A stretch of DNA of 63,043 bases from the NCBI GenBank assembly GCA_013003075.1, contig JABDLJ010000026.1:1-63043 (forward strand), written 5' to 3'. Shown here piece by piece: positions 53,586 to 63,043 of the stretch (its first letter is position 1; every line of letters begins with the position of its first letter). Position numbers and translations under genes: made by a program. The stretch is from Paracoccaceae bacterium. Its GTDB lineage: Bacteria > Pseudomonadota > Alphaproteobacteria > Rhodobacterales > Rhodobacteraceae. The notes under the pieces are model-generated. The model was not told the DNA's origin, made no database searches, and saw only the letters and a list, made by a program, of their open reading frames with translations.

Positions 53586-54467
53586 ATGTCCGTACTCGTA
53601 GACGAAACGACCAAGGTAATCTGTCAGGGCTTCACCGGCTCTCAGGGCACGTTCCATTCGGAACAGGCCATCGCCTACGGCACCCAGATGGTGGGCGGCG
53701 TGACCCCCGGAAAAGGCGGGCAGACGCATCTGGATCTGCCGGTCTTCAACTCCTGCCACGAGGCGGTCGCTCAGACAGGCGCCAACGCCACGGTGATCTA
53801 CGTGCCGCCGCCTTTTGCCGCGGATTCAATCCTGGAAGCGCTCGATGCGGAAATCCCTCTGATCGTGGCGATCACCGAGGGCATCCCGGTGCTTGACATG
53901 ATGAAGGTGAAGCGCGCGATGGAAGGCTCCAGCTCGATCCTCATCGGCCCCAACTGCCCCGGCGTGATCACGCCCGACGCCTGCAAGATCGGCATCATGC
54001 CCGGCCATATCCACAAGCGCGGCTCGGTCGGTGTGGTCTCGCGCTCGGGCACGCTGACATACGAGGCGGTCAAGCAGACGACAGATGTCGGGCTTGGCCA
54101 GTCCACCTGCGTCGGGATCGGCGGCGACCCGATCAAGGGCACCGAGCATATAGACGTGCTGGAATGGTTCCTGGCCGATGACGAAACCCAAAGCATCATC
54201 ATGATCGGCGAGATCGGCGGCAGCGCCGAAGAAGACGCCGCTCAGTTTCTCGCCGACGAAAAGAAGAAGGGCCGCTGGAAGCCGACCGCCGGCTTCATCG
54301 CCGGCCGCACCGCGCCTCCGGGCCGCCGCATGGGCCATGCGGGCGCCATCGTCGCCGGCGGCAAGGGCGGCGCCGAGGACAAGATCGAAGCGATGCGCAG
54401 CGCCGGTATCGTCGTGGCCGAAAGCCCGGCTGGTCTGGGCGAGGCCGTAGTGGAGGCCATCGGCTGA
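53586..54467 (+). CDS. sucD: Succinyl-CoA ligase alpha subunit
   Basis: The 293-residue SucD has [21 protein letters not shown] (CoA binding), [20 protein letters not shown], and the phosphohistidine region [18 protein letters not shown] (His near 246). It partners SucC. Its stop overlaps the next ATG as TGATG. Confidence 0.98.
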   Translation: MSVLVDETTKVICQGFTGSQGTFHSEQAIAYGTQMVGGVTPGKGGQTHLDLPVFNSCHEAVAQTGANATVIYVPPPFAADSILEALDAEIPLIVAITEGIPVLDMMKVKRAMEGSSSILIGPNCPGVITPDACKIGIMPGHIHKRGSVGVVSRSGTLTYEAVKQTTDVGLGQSTCVGIGGDPIKGTEHIDVLEWFLADDETQSIIMIGEIGGSAEEDAAQFLADEKKKGRWKPTAGFIAGRTAPPGRRMGHAGAIVAGGKGGAEDKIEAMRSAGIVVAESPAGLGEAVVEAIG

Positions 54468-55105
54468 TGACATTTGCCGCGACAGTCACGCTCTGCGCGA
54501 GCCTGCTGGTCGCCCCGGCTGTTGCGGCGCAGTCCACCGACACCTCCGAGCGGTTCCGCGAGGCGATGAGCGCCTGCGTGCTGCCCGGCCCCGGGCTTGA
54601 GCTGCGCGAAGAACGGCTTGCCCAAGTGGGCTGGCAGCCCGTCGCGCCATCGCCCCGGATCACAGCGACGTATGCCGATGCGCTGACGGTGTTCGGCCCG
54701 CCAGAGGGCGAGACGGCCGAGGACTGGCAAGCGCGGCGGGCCGAGGCCGCCGCGATCGCTGACGCGCAGTCCGGCGGCGGTCTTTTCACCTATGGCAGCT
54801 CGGTCATCCTGACAGAGTTGCAAAGCGGCACCGACGCCCCCACCTGCTTTTTGATGACACTGAATTCGCGTGAGAGCGATCTGCTCTTTGCCGATCTGAC
54901 CCGGTTCGGCGCCGCCACCGACCTGCCATTCGGCCGCCGCGGAGAGCTTTCGACAACGCAGTTCGACAGTTCAGGCCAGGCCTGGCGCACCGACATCACG
55001 GTGGTCTCGGCCGATGCCGCCCGCATTGACCCGCTTCTGAACGCGCCCTTGCAGGCCAGCTTGGCCGCGTTGTTCGTGACCCATCCGAAGGAGGCCGCCG
55101 AATGA
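54467..55105 (+). CDS. Secreted protein after sucD
   Basis: The 212-residue product has a signal peptide ([20 protein letters not shown], cut before AQ) and a mature region with REAMSACVLPGPGLELREERL and DAPTCFLMTLNSRESDLLF; the two Cys suggest a disulfide. It resembles the protein after sucC in size class, signal, Cys spacing and an alpha/beta pattern, so distant paralogy is possible. It is coupled to sucD by TGATG. Confidence 0.8.
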   Translation: MTFAATVTLCASLLVAPAVAAQSTDTSERFREAMSACVLPGPGLELREERLAQVGWQPVAPSPRITATYADALTVFGPPEGETAEDWQARRAEAAAIADAQSGGGLFTYGSSVILTELQSGTDAPTCFLMTLNSRESDLLFADLTRFGAATDLPFGRRGELSTTQFDSSGQAWRTDITVVSADAARIDPLLNAPLQASLAALFVTHPKEAAE

Positions 55106-55191
55106 TCGGGCCGCGCCACCTTCAAGCCACTGGCCGGCGGACTAGCGCCGGTACCGCGCCGGTCGGCTATCAGAGGGGAAATGCGTAATCC

Positions 55192-55722
55192 ATGGGACCG
55201 CGCCAAGAGATAACCACGTGCCTGCGCAGATACGCGACCGTTTCGGGCCGCGCCAGCCTTGCCGAGTTCTGGTTGCTCACGTTGCCCGTCCTTGCCCTCT
55301 TGCTTGCCGTCCCGGCGGTTTCAGAGGCGCTTTTTGCTGCGGATACAAAGACCGCCCAAAGGGTTTTTGACATCGCGAGCGCCCTTGCAGCCCTCGCATT
55401 GTTTGTGCCGCTTCTTGCCATGATCGTCCGGCGGTTCCACGAGGTCCGGCTCAGCGGTTGGCGGATCGTAGCACTATCGAGCGGGTCCATCGCCGCGCAG
55501 CTTTTGCCGGAGCGCCGCGAGGCATTTCGCGTCGTCGAAAGCGACGAGCCACTCGCAACGTCCACCCAGATCCAGATCGGTCCGATCTTCGTGGCGCTTC
55601 TTGCCGTCTTGATGGTCCTGTTGCTTGTGGAGCGGGTGATCTGCCTTTGGCCCTTTCAACGTGGCGCCACCGCACACGGCCCCAATCAAAATGCCCCCAA
55701 CCCCAGCGAGGTCCCCCAATGA
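55192..55722 (+). CDS. DUF805 family membrane protein
   Basis: The 176-residue protein has the DUF805 N-terminus RYATVSGRASLAEFWLLTL, membrane segments near 25-45, 63-80 and 127-147, and the VRRFHEVRLSGWRI motif that normally reads RRxHDxxxSGW. The function is unknown. It ends overlapping sucA by ATGA, so it is translationally coupled to the E1 subunit. Confidence 0.88.
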   Translation: MGPRQEITTCLRRYATVSGRASLAEFWLLTLPVLALLLAVPAVSEALFAADTKTAQRVFDIASALAALALFVPLLAMIVRRFHEVRLSGWRIVALSSGSIAAQLLPERREAFRVVESDEPLATSTQIQIGPIFVALLAVLMVLLLVERVICLWPFQRGATAHGPNQNAPNPSEVPQ

Positions 55723-58685
55723 CCGAACAATCTTCCAACGACATCTTCCACGCCTCGTCCTTTTTGCAGGGCCACAACGCGGAATATATCGAGCAGCTTT
55801 ACGCGCGCTACGCGGATAACCCCAATGCGGTCGACGAGGCCTGGCAGCAGTTCTTCCGCCAGCTTGGCGACAGCGAAATCGACGCCAAGCGCGAGGCCGC
55901 CGGCCCCTCCTGGGCGCGCACCGACTGGCCGCCGCAACCCAGCGACGAGCTGACGGCCGCGCTTGATGGGCAATGGGGCAGCATGGGCCCGGCCGAGCAG
56001 AAGGCGGCCGGTGAGAAGATCAAGGCGAAGGCCGCAGAGGCCGGCGTTTCGGTGTCCGACGATGCGATCAAGCGCGCCGTGCTCGACAGCATCCGCGCGC
56101 TTATGCTGATCCGCGCTTACCGGATCCGGGGCCACCTTGTCGCCGATCTCGACCCGTTGGGCATCAACGAGCCGACCCCGCACCCAGAGCTTGACCCCAA
56201 GTCCTACGGCTTCACCGAGCCCGACATGGACCGGCCGATCTTCATCGACAACGTGCTGGGGCTGCAGGTGGCCACGATCCGCGAGATCCTCGCCATCGTG
56301 AAACGTACGTATTGCGGCACCTTCGCGCTGCAGTACATGCACATCTCGAACCCCGAGGAAGCCGGCTGGCTGAAAGAGCGGATCGAGGGACTGGGCAAGG
56401 AAATCCAATTCACCCGCGAGGGCCGCAAGGCGATCCTGAACAAGCTGGTCGAGGCCGAGGGTTTTGAGAAGTTTCTGCACGTCAAGTACATGGGCACCAA
56501 GCGGTTCGGCCTCGACGCCGGCGAAAGCCTGATCCCCGCGATGGAGCAGATCATTAAGCGTGGCGGCAGCCTTGGGGTGAAGGACATCATCATCGGGATG
56601 CCGCACCGCGGCCGGCTATCGGTGCTCGCCAACGTGATGGGCAAGCCCTACAAGGCGATCTTCAACGAGTTCCAGGGCGGCAGCTTCAAGCCCGAAGAGG
56701 TCGATGGCTCGGGCGATGTCAAATACCACCTCGGCGCCTCGTCCGACCGCGAGTTCGACGGCAATACCGTGCACCTGTCGCTGACTGCGAACCCAAGCCA
56801 CCTGGAGGCCGTCAACCCCGTCGTGCTGGGCAAATCGCGCGCCAAACAGGACCAGAACAACGATGACGAACGGATCTCGGTCCTGCCGATCCTGCTGCAC
56901 GGCGATGCCGCCTTTGCCGGGCAAGGTGTCGTGGCCGAATGCTTTGGCCTGTCGGGCCTGAAGGGCCACAAGACCGGCGGCACGATGCATATCGTGGTCA
57001 ACAACCAGATCGGCTTTACCACCGCGCCGCACTTCTCGCGGTCCTCGCCCTACCCCACCGATATCGCGCTGATGGTTGAGGCGCCGATCTTCCACGTGAA
57101 CGGCGACGACCCCGAGGCGGTGGTGCACGCGGCCAAGGTCGCCACCGAGTTCCGCCAGAAGTTCCACAAGGACGTCGTGATCGATATCTTCTGTTATCGC
57201 CGGTTCGGCCATAACGAGGGCGACGAGCCCATGTTCACCAACCCGATGATGTACAAGCGGATCAAGCGGCACAAAACCACGCTGTCGCTTTACACCGACC
57301 GGCTGATCGCCGACGGGCTGATCCCCGAGGGCGAGATCGACGATATGAAGGCCGCCTTCCAGGCCCATCTGAACGAGGAATTCGAGGCCGGCAAGAACTT
57401 CAAGCCGAACAAGGCCGACTGGCTGGATGGCCGTTGGTCGCATCTCGACAAGGAGGGTGACAAATACCAGCGCGGCAAGACCGCGATCCCGGCCAAGCTG
57501 TTGAAAGAGGTCGGCAACGCGCTTGTCACCCCGCCCAAGGACTATCCGCTGCACAAGACCGTCGAGCGGCTTCTGGATGCCAAGGCCGAGATGTTCAAGA
57601 CAGGCGCGGGCTTTGACTGGGCCACCGGCGAGGCAGTGGCCTTCGGCTCGCTTCTGTCCGAGGGCTACCCGGTGCGGCTGGCCGGCCAGGACAGCACGCG
57701 CGGCACATTCAGCCAGCGCCACTCGGGCCTCGTCAACCAGGACACCGAAGAGCGCTATTACCCGCTCAACAATATCCGCCAGGGCCAGGCGCATTACGAG
57801 GTCATCGATTCGATGCTGTCGGAATACGCGGTGCTGGGCTTCGAATACGGCTACTCGCTGGCCGAACCGAACGCGTTGGTGCTGTGGGAAGCGCAGTTCG
57901 GAGACTTTGCCAACGGCGCGCAGATCATGTTCGACCAGTTCATCTCGTCGGGCGAAAGCAAGTGGCTGCGCATGTCGGGCCTCGTCTGTCTTCTGCCGCA
58001 TGGCTATGAAGGCCAGGGGCCAGAGCATTCCAGCGCGAGGCTGGAGCGCTTCCTGACCATGTGCGGCGGCGACAACTGGATCGTGGCAAACTGCACCACG
58101 CCTGCGAACTACTTCCACATCCTGCGCCGGCAGCTGCACCGCAGCTACCGCAAGCCGCTGATCCTGATGACGCCGAAATCGCTTCTGCGCCACAAGCTGG
58201 CGGTGTCCGATGCCGATGATTTCACCACCGGCAGCAGCTTCCACCGGGTGCTGTGGGACGACGCGCAGAAAGGCCATTCGGAGACCAAGCTGGTGGCCGA
58301 CAGCAAGATCAAGCGCGTCGTGCTGTGCTCGGGCAAGGTCTATTACGATCTTCTGGAAGAGCGCGACGCCCGCGGCATCGACGATGTCTACCTGATGCGG
58401 GTCGAGCAGTTCTATCCCTTCCCGGCGCTGTCGATGGTCAAAGAGCTTGGCCGTTTCAAGAACGCCGACATCGTCTGGTGCCAGGAAGAACCCAAGAACC
58501 AGGGCGGCTGGACCTTCATGGAGCCCAATATCGAATGGGTGCTGACCCGGATCAACGCCAAGCACACCCGGCCCAGATATGCCGGCCGCGCCGCTGCGGC
58601 ATCGCCTGCCACGGGTCTTGCCCGCGCGCATAAAGAACAACAAGCCGCGCTCGTGAACAATGCGCTGACCATCGAAGGGAAATAA
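55719..58685 (+). CDS. sucA: 2-oxoglutarate dehydrogenase E1 component
   Basis: The 988-residue SucA from ATG 55719 begins with [22 protein letters not shown], which in the family binds partners. TPP-enzyme motifs follow: [32 protein letters not shown] (TPP/Mg), NNQIGFTT, and the transketolase half with [13 protein letters not shown] and [14 protein letters not shown]. It decarboxylates 2-oxoglutarate. sucB follows after 5 bp. Confidence 0.99.
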   Translation: MTEQSSNDIFHASSFLQGHNAEYIEQLYARYADNPNAVDEAWQQFFRQLGDSEIDAKREAAGPSWARTDWPPQPSDELTAALDGQWGSMGPAEQKAAGEKIKAKAAEAGVSVSDDAIKRAVLDSIRALMLIRAYRIRGHLVADLDPLGINEPTPHPELDPKSYGFTEPDMDRPIFIDNVLGLQVATIREILAIVKRTYCGTFALQYMHISNPEEAGWLKERIEGLGKEIQFTREGRKAILNKLVEAEGFEKFLHVKYMGTKRFGLDAGESLIPAMEQIIKRGGSLGVKDIIIGMPHRGRLSVLANVMGKPYKAIFNEFQGGSFKPEEVDGSGDVKYHLGASSDREFDGNTVHLSLTANPSHLEAVNPVVLGKSRAKQDQNNDDERISVLPILLHGDAAFAGQGVVAECFGLSGLKGHKTGGTMHIVVNNQIGFTTAPHFSRSSPYPTDIALMVEAPIFHVNGDDPEAVVHAAKVATEFRQKFHKDVVIDIFCYRRFGHNEGDEPMFTNPMMYKRIKRHKTTLSLYTDRLIADGLIPEGEIDDMKAAFQAHLNEEFEAGKNFKPNKADWLDGRWSHLDKEGDKYQRGKTAIPAKLLKEVGNALVTPPKDYPLHKTVERLLDAKAEMFKTGAGFDWATGEAVAFGSLLSEGYPVRLAGQDSTRGTFSQRHSGLVNQDTEERYYPLNNIRQGQAHYEVIDSMLSEYAVLGFEYGYSLAEPNALVLWEAQFGDFANGAQIMFDQFISSGESKWLRMSGLVCLLPHGYEGQGPEHSSARLERFLTMCGGDNWIVANCTTPANYFHILRRQLHRSYRKPLILMTPKSLLRHKLAVSDADDFTTGSSFHRVLWDDAQKGHSETKLVADSKIKRVVLCSGKVYYDLLEERDARGIDDVYLMRVEQFYPFPALSMVKELGRFKNADIVWCQEEPKNQGGWTFMEPNIEWVLTRINAKHTRPRYAGRAAAASPATGLARAHKEQQAALVNNALTIEGK

Positions 58686-58690
58686 CCCCA

Positions 58691-60253
58691 ATGTCTACTG
58701 AAGTCCGCGTCCCGACACTGGGCGAAAGCGTCACCGAAGCCACCGTCGCCACCTGGTTCAAGAAACCCGGCGACAGTGTCGCGGTGGATGAAATGCTGTG
58801 CGAGCTTGAAACCGACAAGGTAACGGTTGAAGTGCCCTCGCCCGTGGCCGGCACCATGGCCGAGCTTGTGGCCTCTGAGGGCGATACGGTCGGCGTCGAT
58901 GCGCTTCTGGCGACGATCAACGAGGGCGCTGGTGCCGGGGACGGCGGCGGCGAGAAGCCCGCCCAAAAGGCCGCGCCCGACAAGGCCGAGGCCAAGCCGG
59001 CCAAGGGTTCAGGTGGCGGCTCGGGTGGCGGCGAGGCAGTCGACGTGATGGTCCCCACCTTAGGCGAAAGCGTCACCGAAGCGACGGTCTCGACCTGGTT
59101 CAAGAAGGTCGGCGACAGCGTGGCGCAGGACGAGATGCTGTGCGAGCTGGAGACTGACAAGGTATCGGTCGAGGTCCCCGCCCCGGCGGCCGGCGTTCTG
59201 AAAGAGATCATCGCCAGCGACGGCGATACCGTGAAAGCCGGCGGCAAGCTTGCGGTGATGACGCGCGGCGGCGAAGGCCAGGCGCACTCGGTCTCTGAAG
59301 GCGCGCCGGATACCACTGTCGCGCCCGGCGGCCGCGGCGATGGCGAAGCTGCTGGCGGCAAGGACATCGAGAACGCGCCATCCGCCAAAAAGATAATGGC
59401 CGAAAAGGGCCTCTCGCCCGATCAGGTCACCGGAACCGGAAAGGACGGCCGCATCATGAAGGAAGACGTGCAAAAGGCGCTTGCCTCGCCGGCCCCGGCC
59501 GCCGCACCGGAACCGGCCTCGATGCCGCGCGCACCCGTGGCCGCCGACGATGCCGCTCGCGAAGAGCGGGTAAAGATGACGCGCCTGCGCCAGACCATCG
59601 CGCGGCGCCTCAAGAACAGCCAGAACACCGCCGCCATGCTGACCACCTATAACGAGGTCGACATGACCGAGGTGATGGCCCTGCGCAACGAGTACAAGGA
59701 TCTGTTCCTGAAGAAACACGGCGTCAAGCTGGGCTTCATGTCCTTCTTCACCAAAGCCTGCTGCCACGCGCTGAAAGAGGTGCCGGAAGTCAATGCCGAG
59801 ATCGACGGGACCGATGTGGTCTACAAGAACTTCGTCCATATGGGCATCGCCGCCGGCACGCCCACCGGCCTTGTGGTCCCGGTGATCCGCGATGCCGATG
59901 CGATGTCCTTTGCTGCCATCGAAAAGGCGATCGCCGAGAAAGGCGCCCGCGCCCGCGACGGCAAGCTGTCGATGGCCGAAATGCAGGGCGGCACCTTCAC
60001 GATCTCGAACGGCGGCGTCTACGGCTCGCTGATGTCCTCGCCGATCCTCAACCCGCCGCAATCGGGCATCCTTGGCATGCACAAGATCCAGGACCGCCCG
60101 ATGGTGGTAGACGGCCAGATCGTGATCCGCCCAATGATGTACCTGGCGCTTAGCTATGACCACAGGATCGTCGACGGCAAGGGCGCGGTGACGTTCCTGG
60201 TGCGCGTCAAAGAAGCGCTTGAAGATCCGCGCCGCCTGCTTATGGATCTGTGA
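58691..60253 (+). CDS. sucB: 2-oxoglutarate dehydrogenase E2 with two lipoyl domains
   Basis: The 520-residue E2 has two lipoyl domains, each with LCELETDKV and its lipoylated Lys (near 43 and 159). A Gly/Ala/Pro/Lys linker and a peripheral-subunit-binding domain ([20 protein letters not shown]) follow, then the catalytic acyltransferase core ending in [17 protein letters not shown] (His/Asp). Most E2o enzymes carry one lipoyl domain. The two repeats are still similar at DNA level, including an identical 20-mer. Confidence 0.98.
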   Translation: MSTEVRVPTLGESVTEATVATWFKKPGDSVAVDEMLCELETDKVTVEVPSPVAGTMAELVASEGDTVGVDALLATINEGAGAGDGGGEKPAQKAAPDKAEAKPAKGSGGGSGGGEAVDVMVPTLGESVTEATVSTWFKKVGDSVAQDEMLCELETDKVSVEVPAPAAGVLKEIIASDGDTVKAGGKLAVMTRGGEGQAHSVSEGAPDTTVAPGGRGDGEAAGGKDIENAPSAKKIMAEKGLSPDQVTGTGKDGRIMKEDVQKALASPAPAAAPEPASMPRAPVAADDAAREERVKMTRLRQTIARRLKNSQNTAAMLTTYNEVDMTEVMALRNEYKDLFLKKHGVKLGFMSFFTKACCHALKEVPEVNAEIDGTDVVYKNFVHMGIAAGTPTGLVVPVIRDADAMSFAAIEKAIAEKGARARDGKLSMAEMQGGTFTISNGGVYGSLMSSPILNPPQSGILGMHKIQDRPMVVDGQIVIRPMMYLALSYDHRIVDGKGAVTFLVRVKEALEDPRRLLMDL

Positions 60254-60272
60254 GGTTCATTGAACCACGAAC

Positions 60273-60306
60273 CCGGGCAGCAAATCCCGTTTCTGCCCGG
60301 TGTTTT
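60273..60306 (+). terminator. Intrinsic terminator after sucB
   Basis: CCGGGCAG (60273-60280) pairs with CTGCCCGG (60293-60300), then TGTTTT. It sits 20 bp beyond the sucB stop and likely lowers transcription into the MAPEG genes. Confidence 0.65.
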
Positions 60307-60358
60307 CAATGGATTTGATCCAAAGCGGCCCAACCGTGCCAACGAAAAGGGACATCAC

Positions 60359-60748
60359 ATGCTTTCCTCCGAACTCTCCATCCTTCTGATCTACGGTCTG
60401 ATCACCGCCATCGTCCTGGGGCTGAAGACCACCGGTATGGTCGCAACGATGGACATGGGCTATCTGCTGTCGTCGCGCGATGAAAAGCGCACGCTGGACG
60501 GCATGCTTGGCCGGATGGACCGGGCCCTGAACAATTCGGTCGTGGCGCTGACGCTGATTGCGCCAGCGATCCTGGCGCTGACCCTGCGCGATCAGTCCTC
60601 GTCCAACAGCATTCTGGCCGCACAGGTCTTTCTGGCGGCACGGGTGATCTATGTGCCGGCTTACGTCTTCGGCGTGCGTGGCCTCAGGACCCTTGTCTGG
60701 ACCATCGGCTTTCTGGCGACGGTGGTCTTGTATTTCGCCGCCCTCTGA
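60359..60748 (+). CDS. MAPEG family membrane protein
   Basis: The 129-residue product from ATG 60359 has four hydrophobic segments and the MAPEG patterns LDGMLGRMDRALNNSVVALT and AARVIYVPAYVFGVRGLRTL. MAPEG proteins are trimeric membrane enzymes or glutathione-linked proteins. The bacterial substrate is unknown. It lies between sucB and lpd with a second MAPEG copy. Confidence 0.85.
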   Translation: MLSSELSILLIYGLITAIVLGLKTTGMVATMDMGYLLSSRDEKRTLDGMLGRMDRALNNSVVALTLIAPAILALTLRDQSSSNSILAAQVFLAARVIYVPAYVFGVRGLRTLVWTIGFLATVVLYFAAL

Positions 60749-60750
60749 TC

Positions 60751-61086
60751 TTGCCCGAGGACCCCACCATCGAACTGGCCGCCGTGAGGGCTCAGCGCGC
60801 AGAGCTGCACAAGATGCGCGCCAGGGGAACCCACCTAGTGCGCCGCTCCATGATTGCGTGGAGCCTTCTTTGGGCGGTGGCTTTTCTGGTCGTCTGGTCG
60901 GTCACATCCGCCTTTCAGGGGTATGTCTGGCTCTGGCCGCTGGCGCTGGTCTTCGCCGCCATCTCGGTTGGCAATGTCGTCTGGACTGGCCGCCGGCTGC
61001 AACGCGGGTTCTCCGAGGCCGACGCCGCTTCGGCCGAGCTTGAGGGGCTTTTGCAGGACAAACTGAAAGAGGCAGAGCAAACATGA
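60751..61086 (+). CDS. Small two-helix membrane protein
   Basis: The 111-residue frame uses a TTG at 60751; GTG 60784 and ATG 60814 are alternatives, none with a clear ribosome site. A charged helical N-terminus (AAVRAQRAELHKMRARG) precedes two membrane segments (about 34-52 and 58-77) and a coiled-coil-like tail. It sits between the two MAPEG genes and overlaps the second by ATGA. Confidence 0.65.
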   Translation: MPEDPTIELAAVRAQRAELHKMRARGTHLVRRSMIAWSLLWAVAFLVVWSVTSAFQGYVWLWPLALVFAAISVGNVVWTGRRLQRGFSEADAASAELEGLLQDKLKEAEQT

Positions 61087-61493
61087 CACCCGAACTGACC
61101 GCCCTCGCGCTTGCCGCGCTTTTGCAGGCCGTGCAATTCGCGTTGGTCTCGGTGACCGCGAACCTTCAGCTTGGGGTCGCAAAGACCGCGAGCCCGCGCG
61201 ACCGCGACAGGCTGGGCGGCCCCCTCGAAGCGCAGCTCAATACCCGCAACGCCCGCCTCTTTCGCGCGATGAACAATCATTTCGAGGCGCTGACCCTGTT
61301 CACCATCGCCGTCGTGGTGGTCACCTTGTCGGGCCAGTCAAGCCCGGTGACGGCTGCGGCGGGCTACACCTACCTTGCTGCGCGGGTTGCCTATGTTCCG
61401 GCCTACTACTTCGGGCTTTCGCCCTGGCGGTCGCTGATCTATTTCGTGGGCTTTGCTGCAACCTTCGTGATGATCGTTTCGGCGCTGATCTGA
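61083..61493 (+). CDS. MAPEG family membrane protein (second copy)
   Basis: The 136-residue protein has four hydrophobic segments and FRAMNNHFEALTLFTIAVVVV with YLAARVAYVPAYYFGLSPWRSL, the MAPEG core also seen in the copy at 60359. The two copies differ in length and sequence, so they are old paralogs. It is coupled to the small 2-TM gene. Confidence 0.88.
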   Translation: MTPELTALALAALLQAVQFALVSVTANLQLGVAKTASPRDRDRLGGPLEAQLNTRNARLFRAMNNHFEALTLFTIAVVVVTLSGQSSPVTAAAGYTYLAARVAYVPAYYFGLSPWRSLIYFVGFAATFVMIVSALI

Positions 61494-61601
61494 TCTTGGG
61501 GACTGTCTAAGGGCGAAACTTGTGCCATACAAAGTGCCAGACACTTCGCAGACAGAACGCAGCCACTATGCAGCCGCCGAAATTTCCAGGGAGACGCCTT
61601 C

Positions 61602-62990
61602 ATGTCCAGCTATGATGTTATCGTAATCGGATCCGGTCCCGGCGGCTATGTCTGCGCCATCCGCTGCGCGCAACTGGGTCTGAAGACCGCCTGCGTCGAA
61701 GGGCGCGAGACCTTGGGCGGCACCTGTCTTAACATCGGCTGCATTCCGTCAAAGGCGCTATTGCATGCCAGCCACATGCTGCACGAGGCCGAGCATAATT
61801 TCGAGAAGATGGGCCTGAAGGGTGGCGCGCCGAAAGTCGACTGGAAGGCGATGCTTGCCTACAAAAGCGACGTCATCGGCCAGAACACCAAGGGTATCGA
61901 ATTTCTATTTAAAAAGAACAAGGTAGACTGGCTGAAGGGCTGGGGATCGATCCCCGAGCCCGGCAAGGTCAAGGTTGGCGACGCGGTGCACGCGGCCAAG
62001 CATATCGTCGTCGCGACCGGCTCTGACAGCACCTCGATCCCCGGGGTTACGGTCGACGAAAAGATCGTCGTGTCGTCTACCGGCGCGCTGGAGCTTGGCA
62101 AGATCCCGAAGAAGATGGTGGTGATCGGCGCCGGCGTGATCGGGCTTGAGATGGGCTCGGTCTATGCTCGCCTCGGCGCCGAGGTGACAGTGGTCGAATT
62201 CCTCGACAAGGTGACGCCCGGCATGGATGGCGAGGTCCAGAAGGTTTTCCAGAGAACACTTTCGAAACAGGGGCTTACCTTCATCATGGGCGCCGCTGTC
62301 CAGAAGGTCGAGACCACCAAGACCAAGGCGAAGGTTACCTACAAACTGCGCAAGGACGACAGCGAAGCCACGCTCGACGCAGATACGGTTCTGGTCGCCA
62401 CCGGCCGCAAACCCTATACCGACGGGCTTGGCCTTGAAGCCCTCGGCGTTGCGATGAGCGAGCGTGGCCAGGTCAAGACCGACGCCCACTGGGCCACCAA
62501 TGTCAGCGGCATCTACGCGATCGGTGATGCCATCGCAGGGCCGATGCTGGCGCACAAGGCCGAGGACGAGGGCATGGCCGTTGCTGAAACCATCGCGGGT
62601 CAAAAAGGTCACGTAAATTATGGGGTTATCCCCGGTGTGATCTATACCCATCCCGAAGTTGCCAGCGTCGGCAAGACCGAAGAAGAGCTGAAAGACGAGG
62701 GCCGCGGCTTCAAGGTTGGCAAGTTCTCCTTCATGGGTAACGGTCGCGCCAAGGCCAACTTCGCCGGCGATGGCTTCGTCAAGATCCTTGCCGACAAGAC
62801 GACCGACCGCATCCTCGGCGCGCATATCATCGGCCCGATGGCCGGCGATCTCATCCACGAAATCTGCGTTGCGATGGAATTCGGCGCTGCCGCCGAGGAT
62901 CTGGCGCGCACCTGCCACGCGCATCCGACCTATTCCGAAGCGGTCCGCGAGGCCGCTTTGGCCTGCGGCGACGGCCCGATACATTCCTGA
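61602..62990 (+). CDS. lpd: Dihydrolipoyl dehydrogenase (E3)
   Basis: The 462-residue flavoprotein has the FAD motif [20 protein letters not shown], the redox-active disulfide in [17 protein letters not shown] (Cys near 40 and 45), the NAD motif [20 protein letters not shown] and the C-terminal His-Glu dyad region [14 protein letters not shown]. It reoxidises lipoyl groups of SucB. It is 108 bp beyond the second MAPEG gene and may have its own promoter. Confidence 0.99.
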   Translation: MSSYDVIVIGSGPGGYVCAIRCAQLGLKTACVEGRETLGGTCLNIGCIPSKALLHASHMLHEAEHNFEKMGLKGGAPKVDWKAMLAYKSDVIGQNTKGIEFLFKKNKVDWLKGWGSIPEPGKVKVGDAVHAAKHIVVATGSDSTSIPGVTVDEKIVVSSTGALELGKIPKKMVVIGAGVIGLEMGSVYARLGAEVTVVEFLDKVTPGMDGEVQKVFQRTLSKQGLTFIMGAAVQKVETTKTKAKVTYKLRKDDSEATLDADTVLVATGRKPYTDGLGLEALGVAMSERGQVKTDAHWATNVSGIYAIGDAIAGPMLAHKAEDEGMAVAETIAGQKGHVNYGVIPGVIYTHPEVASVGKTEEELKDEGRGFKVGKFSFMGNGRAKANFAGDGFVKILADKTTDRILGAHIIGPMAGDLIHEICVAMEFGAAAEDLARTCHAHPTYSEAVREAALACGDGPIHS

Positions 62991-63007
62991 GCGACTGGGC
63001 GGGGGCC

Positions 63008-63038
63008 GGGACGGGCGTCAAGCCGCCCGGACCGTCCC
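63008..63038 (+). terminator. Probable terminator after lpd
   Basis: GGGACGG (63008-63014) pairs with CCGTCCC (63032-63038), with further GC pairing inside, 18 bp after the lpd stop. No T tract is seen before the window ends at 63043. Confidence 0.5.
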
Positions 63039-63043
63039 CGAAT

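Noticed and set aside
56616..58691. 691-codon open frame on the minus strand
   Set aside because: Antisense shadow of sucA.
59340..59600. Assembly duplication as explanation for the two lipoyl domains in sucB
   Set aside because: The two domains differ at many synonymous and amino-acid positions and are joined by a proper linker, so this is a real ancient duplication.

Overview
The window is GC-rich chromosomal DNA from an alphaproteobacterium. It is almost certainly a Rhodobacterales (Roseobacter/Rhodobacter group) member, judged from an ethylmalonyl-CoA pathway cluster (crotonyl-CoA carboxylase/reductase, ethylmalonyl-CoA mutase, mesaconyl-CoA hydratase, malyl-CoA thioesterase/lyase), a DUF1523 protein, the TauE/TIGR02186 pair, a LuxI/LuxR pair of the roseobacter type, and an sdh/mdh/suc/lpd arrangement typical of that order. 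I see no rRNA, tRNA, CRISPR array, complete insertion sequence or prophage. The content is mostly core chromosome with short accessory stretches.

Layout. 1-14 kb: a truncated comM tail, gshB, yraN, rsmI, a PBP-activator-like lipoprotein, glnD, murJ, a degenerate rhomboid, trpS, a membrane acyltransferase, ppk2 behind an FNR-type promoter, and gabD. 14-22 kb: an alpha/beta hydrolase that has lost catalytic residues, a P1 peptidase, an SDR, small membrane proteins, a VOC protein, an aminotransferase, uspA, nfuA behind an Irr-box-like site, a GFA protein, tsaB and rimI. 22-29 kb: a nucleoside-type BMP/ABC importer operon and a TauE/SafE + TIGR02186 pair. 29-33 kb: an SDR, a RecD-like helicase, then luxI, luxR and a small protein. 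33-39 kb: ccr, a lysophospholipid-type acyltransferase, a membrane protein, divergent ecm and an H-NS-family gene. 39-48 kb (minus strand): sdhCDA, four non-sdh genes (two lipoproteins, a methyltransferase, a glycosyltransferase) and sdhB; upstream of these, mcl2, nnrU, a DUF1737 gene, mch and a secreted protein. 48-63 kb: a frame-disrupted small secreted protein, a second TauE-type exporter, mdh, a sulfotransferase and the suc operon (sucC, sucD, sucA, sucB, lpd) interleaved with secreted proteins, DUF805, two MAPEG proteins and a small 2-TM protein.

How the genes work together. Most of 33-63 kb is central carbon metabolism: the ethylmalonyl-CoA pathway turns acetyl-CoA into glyoxylate and C4/C5 acids, and the sdh, mdh and suc products feed the TCA cycle. 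The strongest regulatory signals are two exact TTAA-N7-TTAA (CtrA-type) sites on either side of luxR, a class II FNR-type promoter for ppk2, an Irr-box-like element at the nfuA promoter, and a pair of TGTGATCACA palindromes 21 bp apart upstream of sucC. Many genes are translationally coupled by ATGA or TGATG overlaps. Several convergent pairs overlap at their stop codons.
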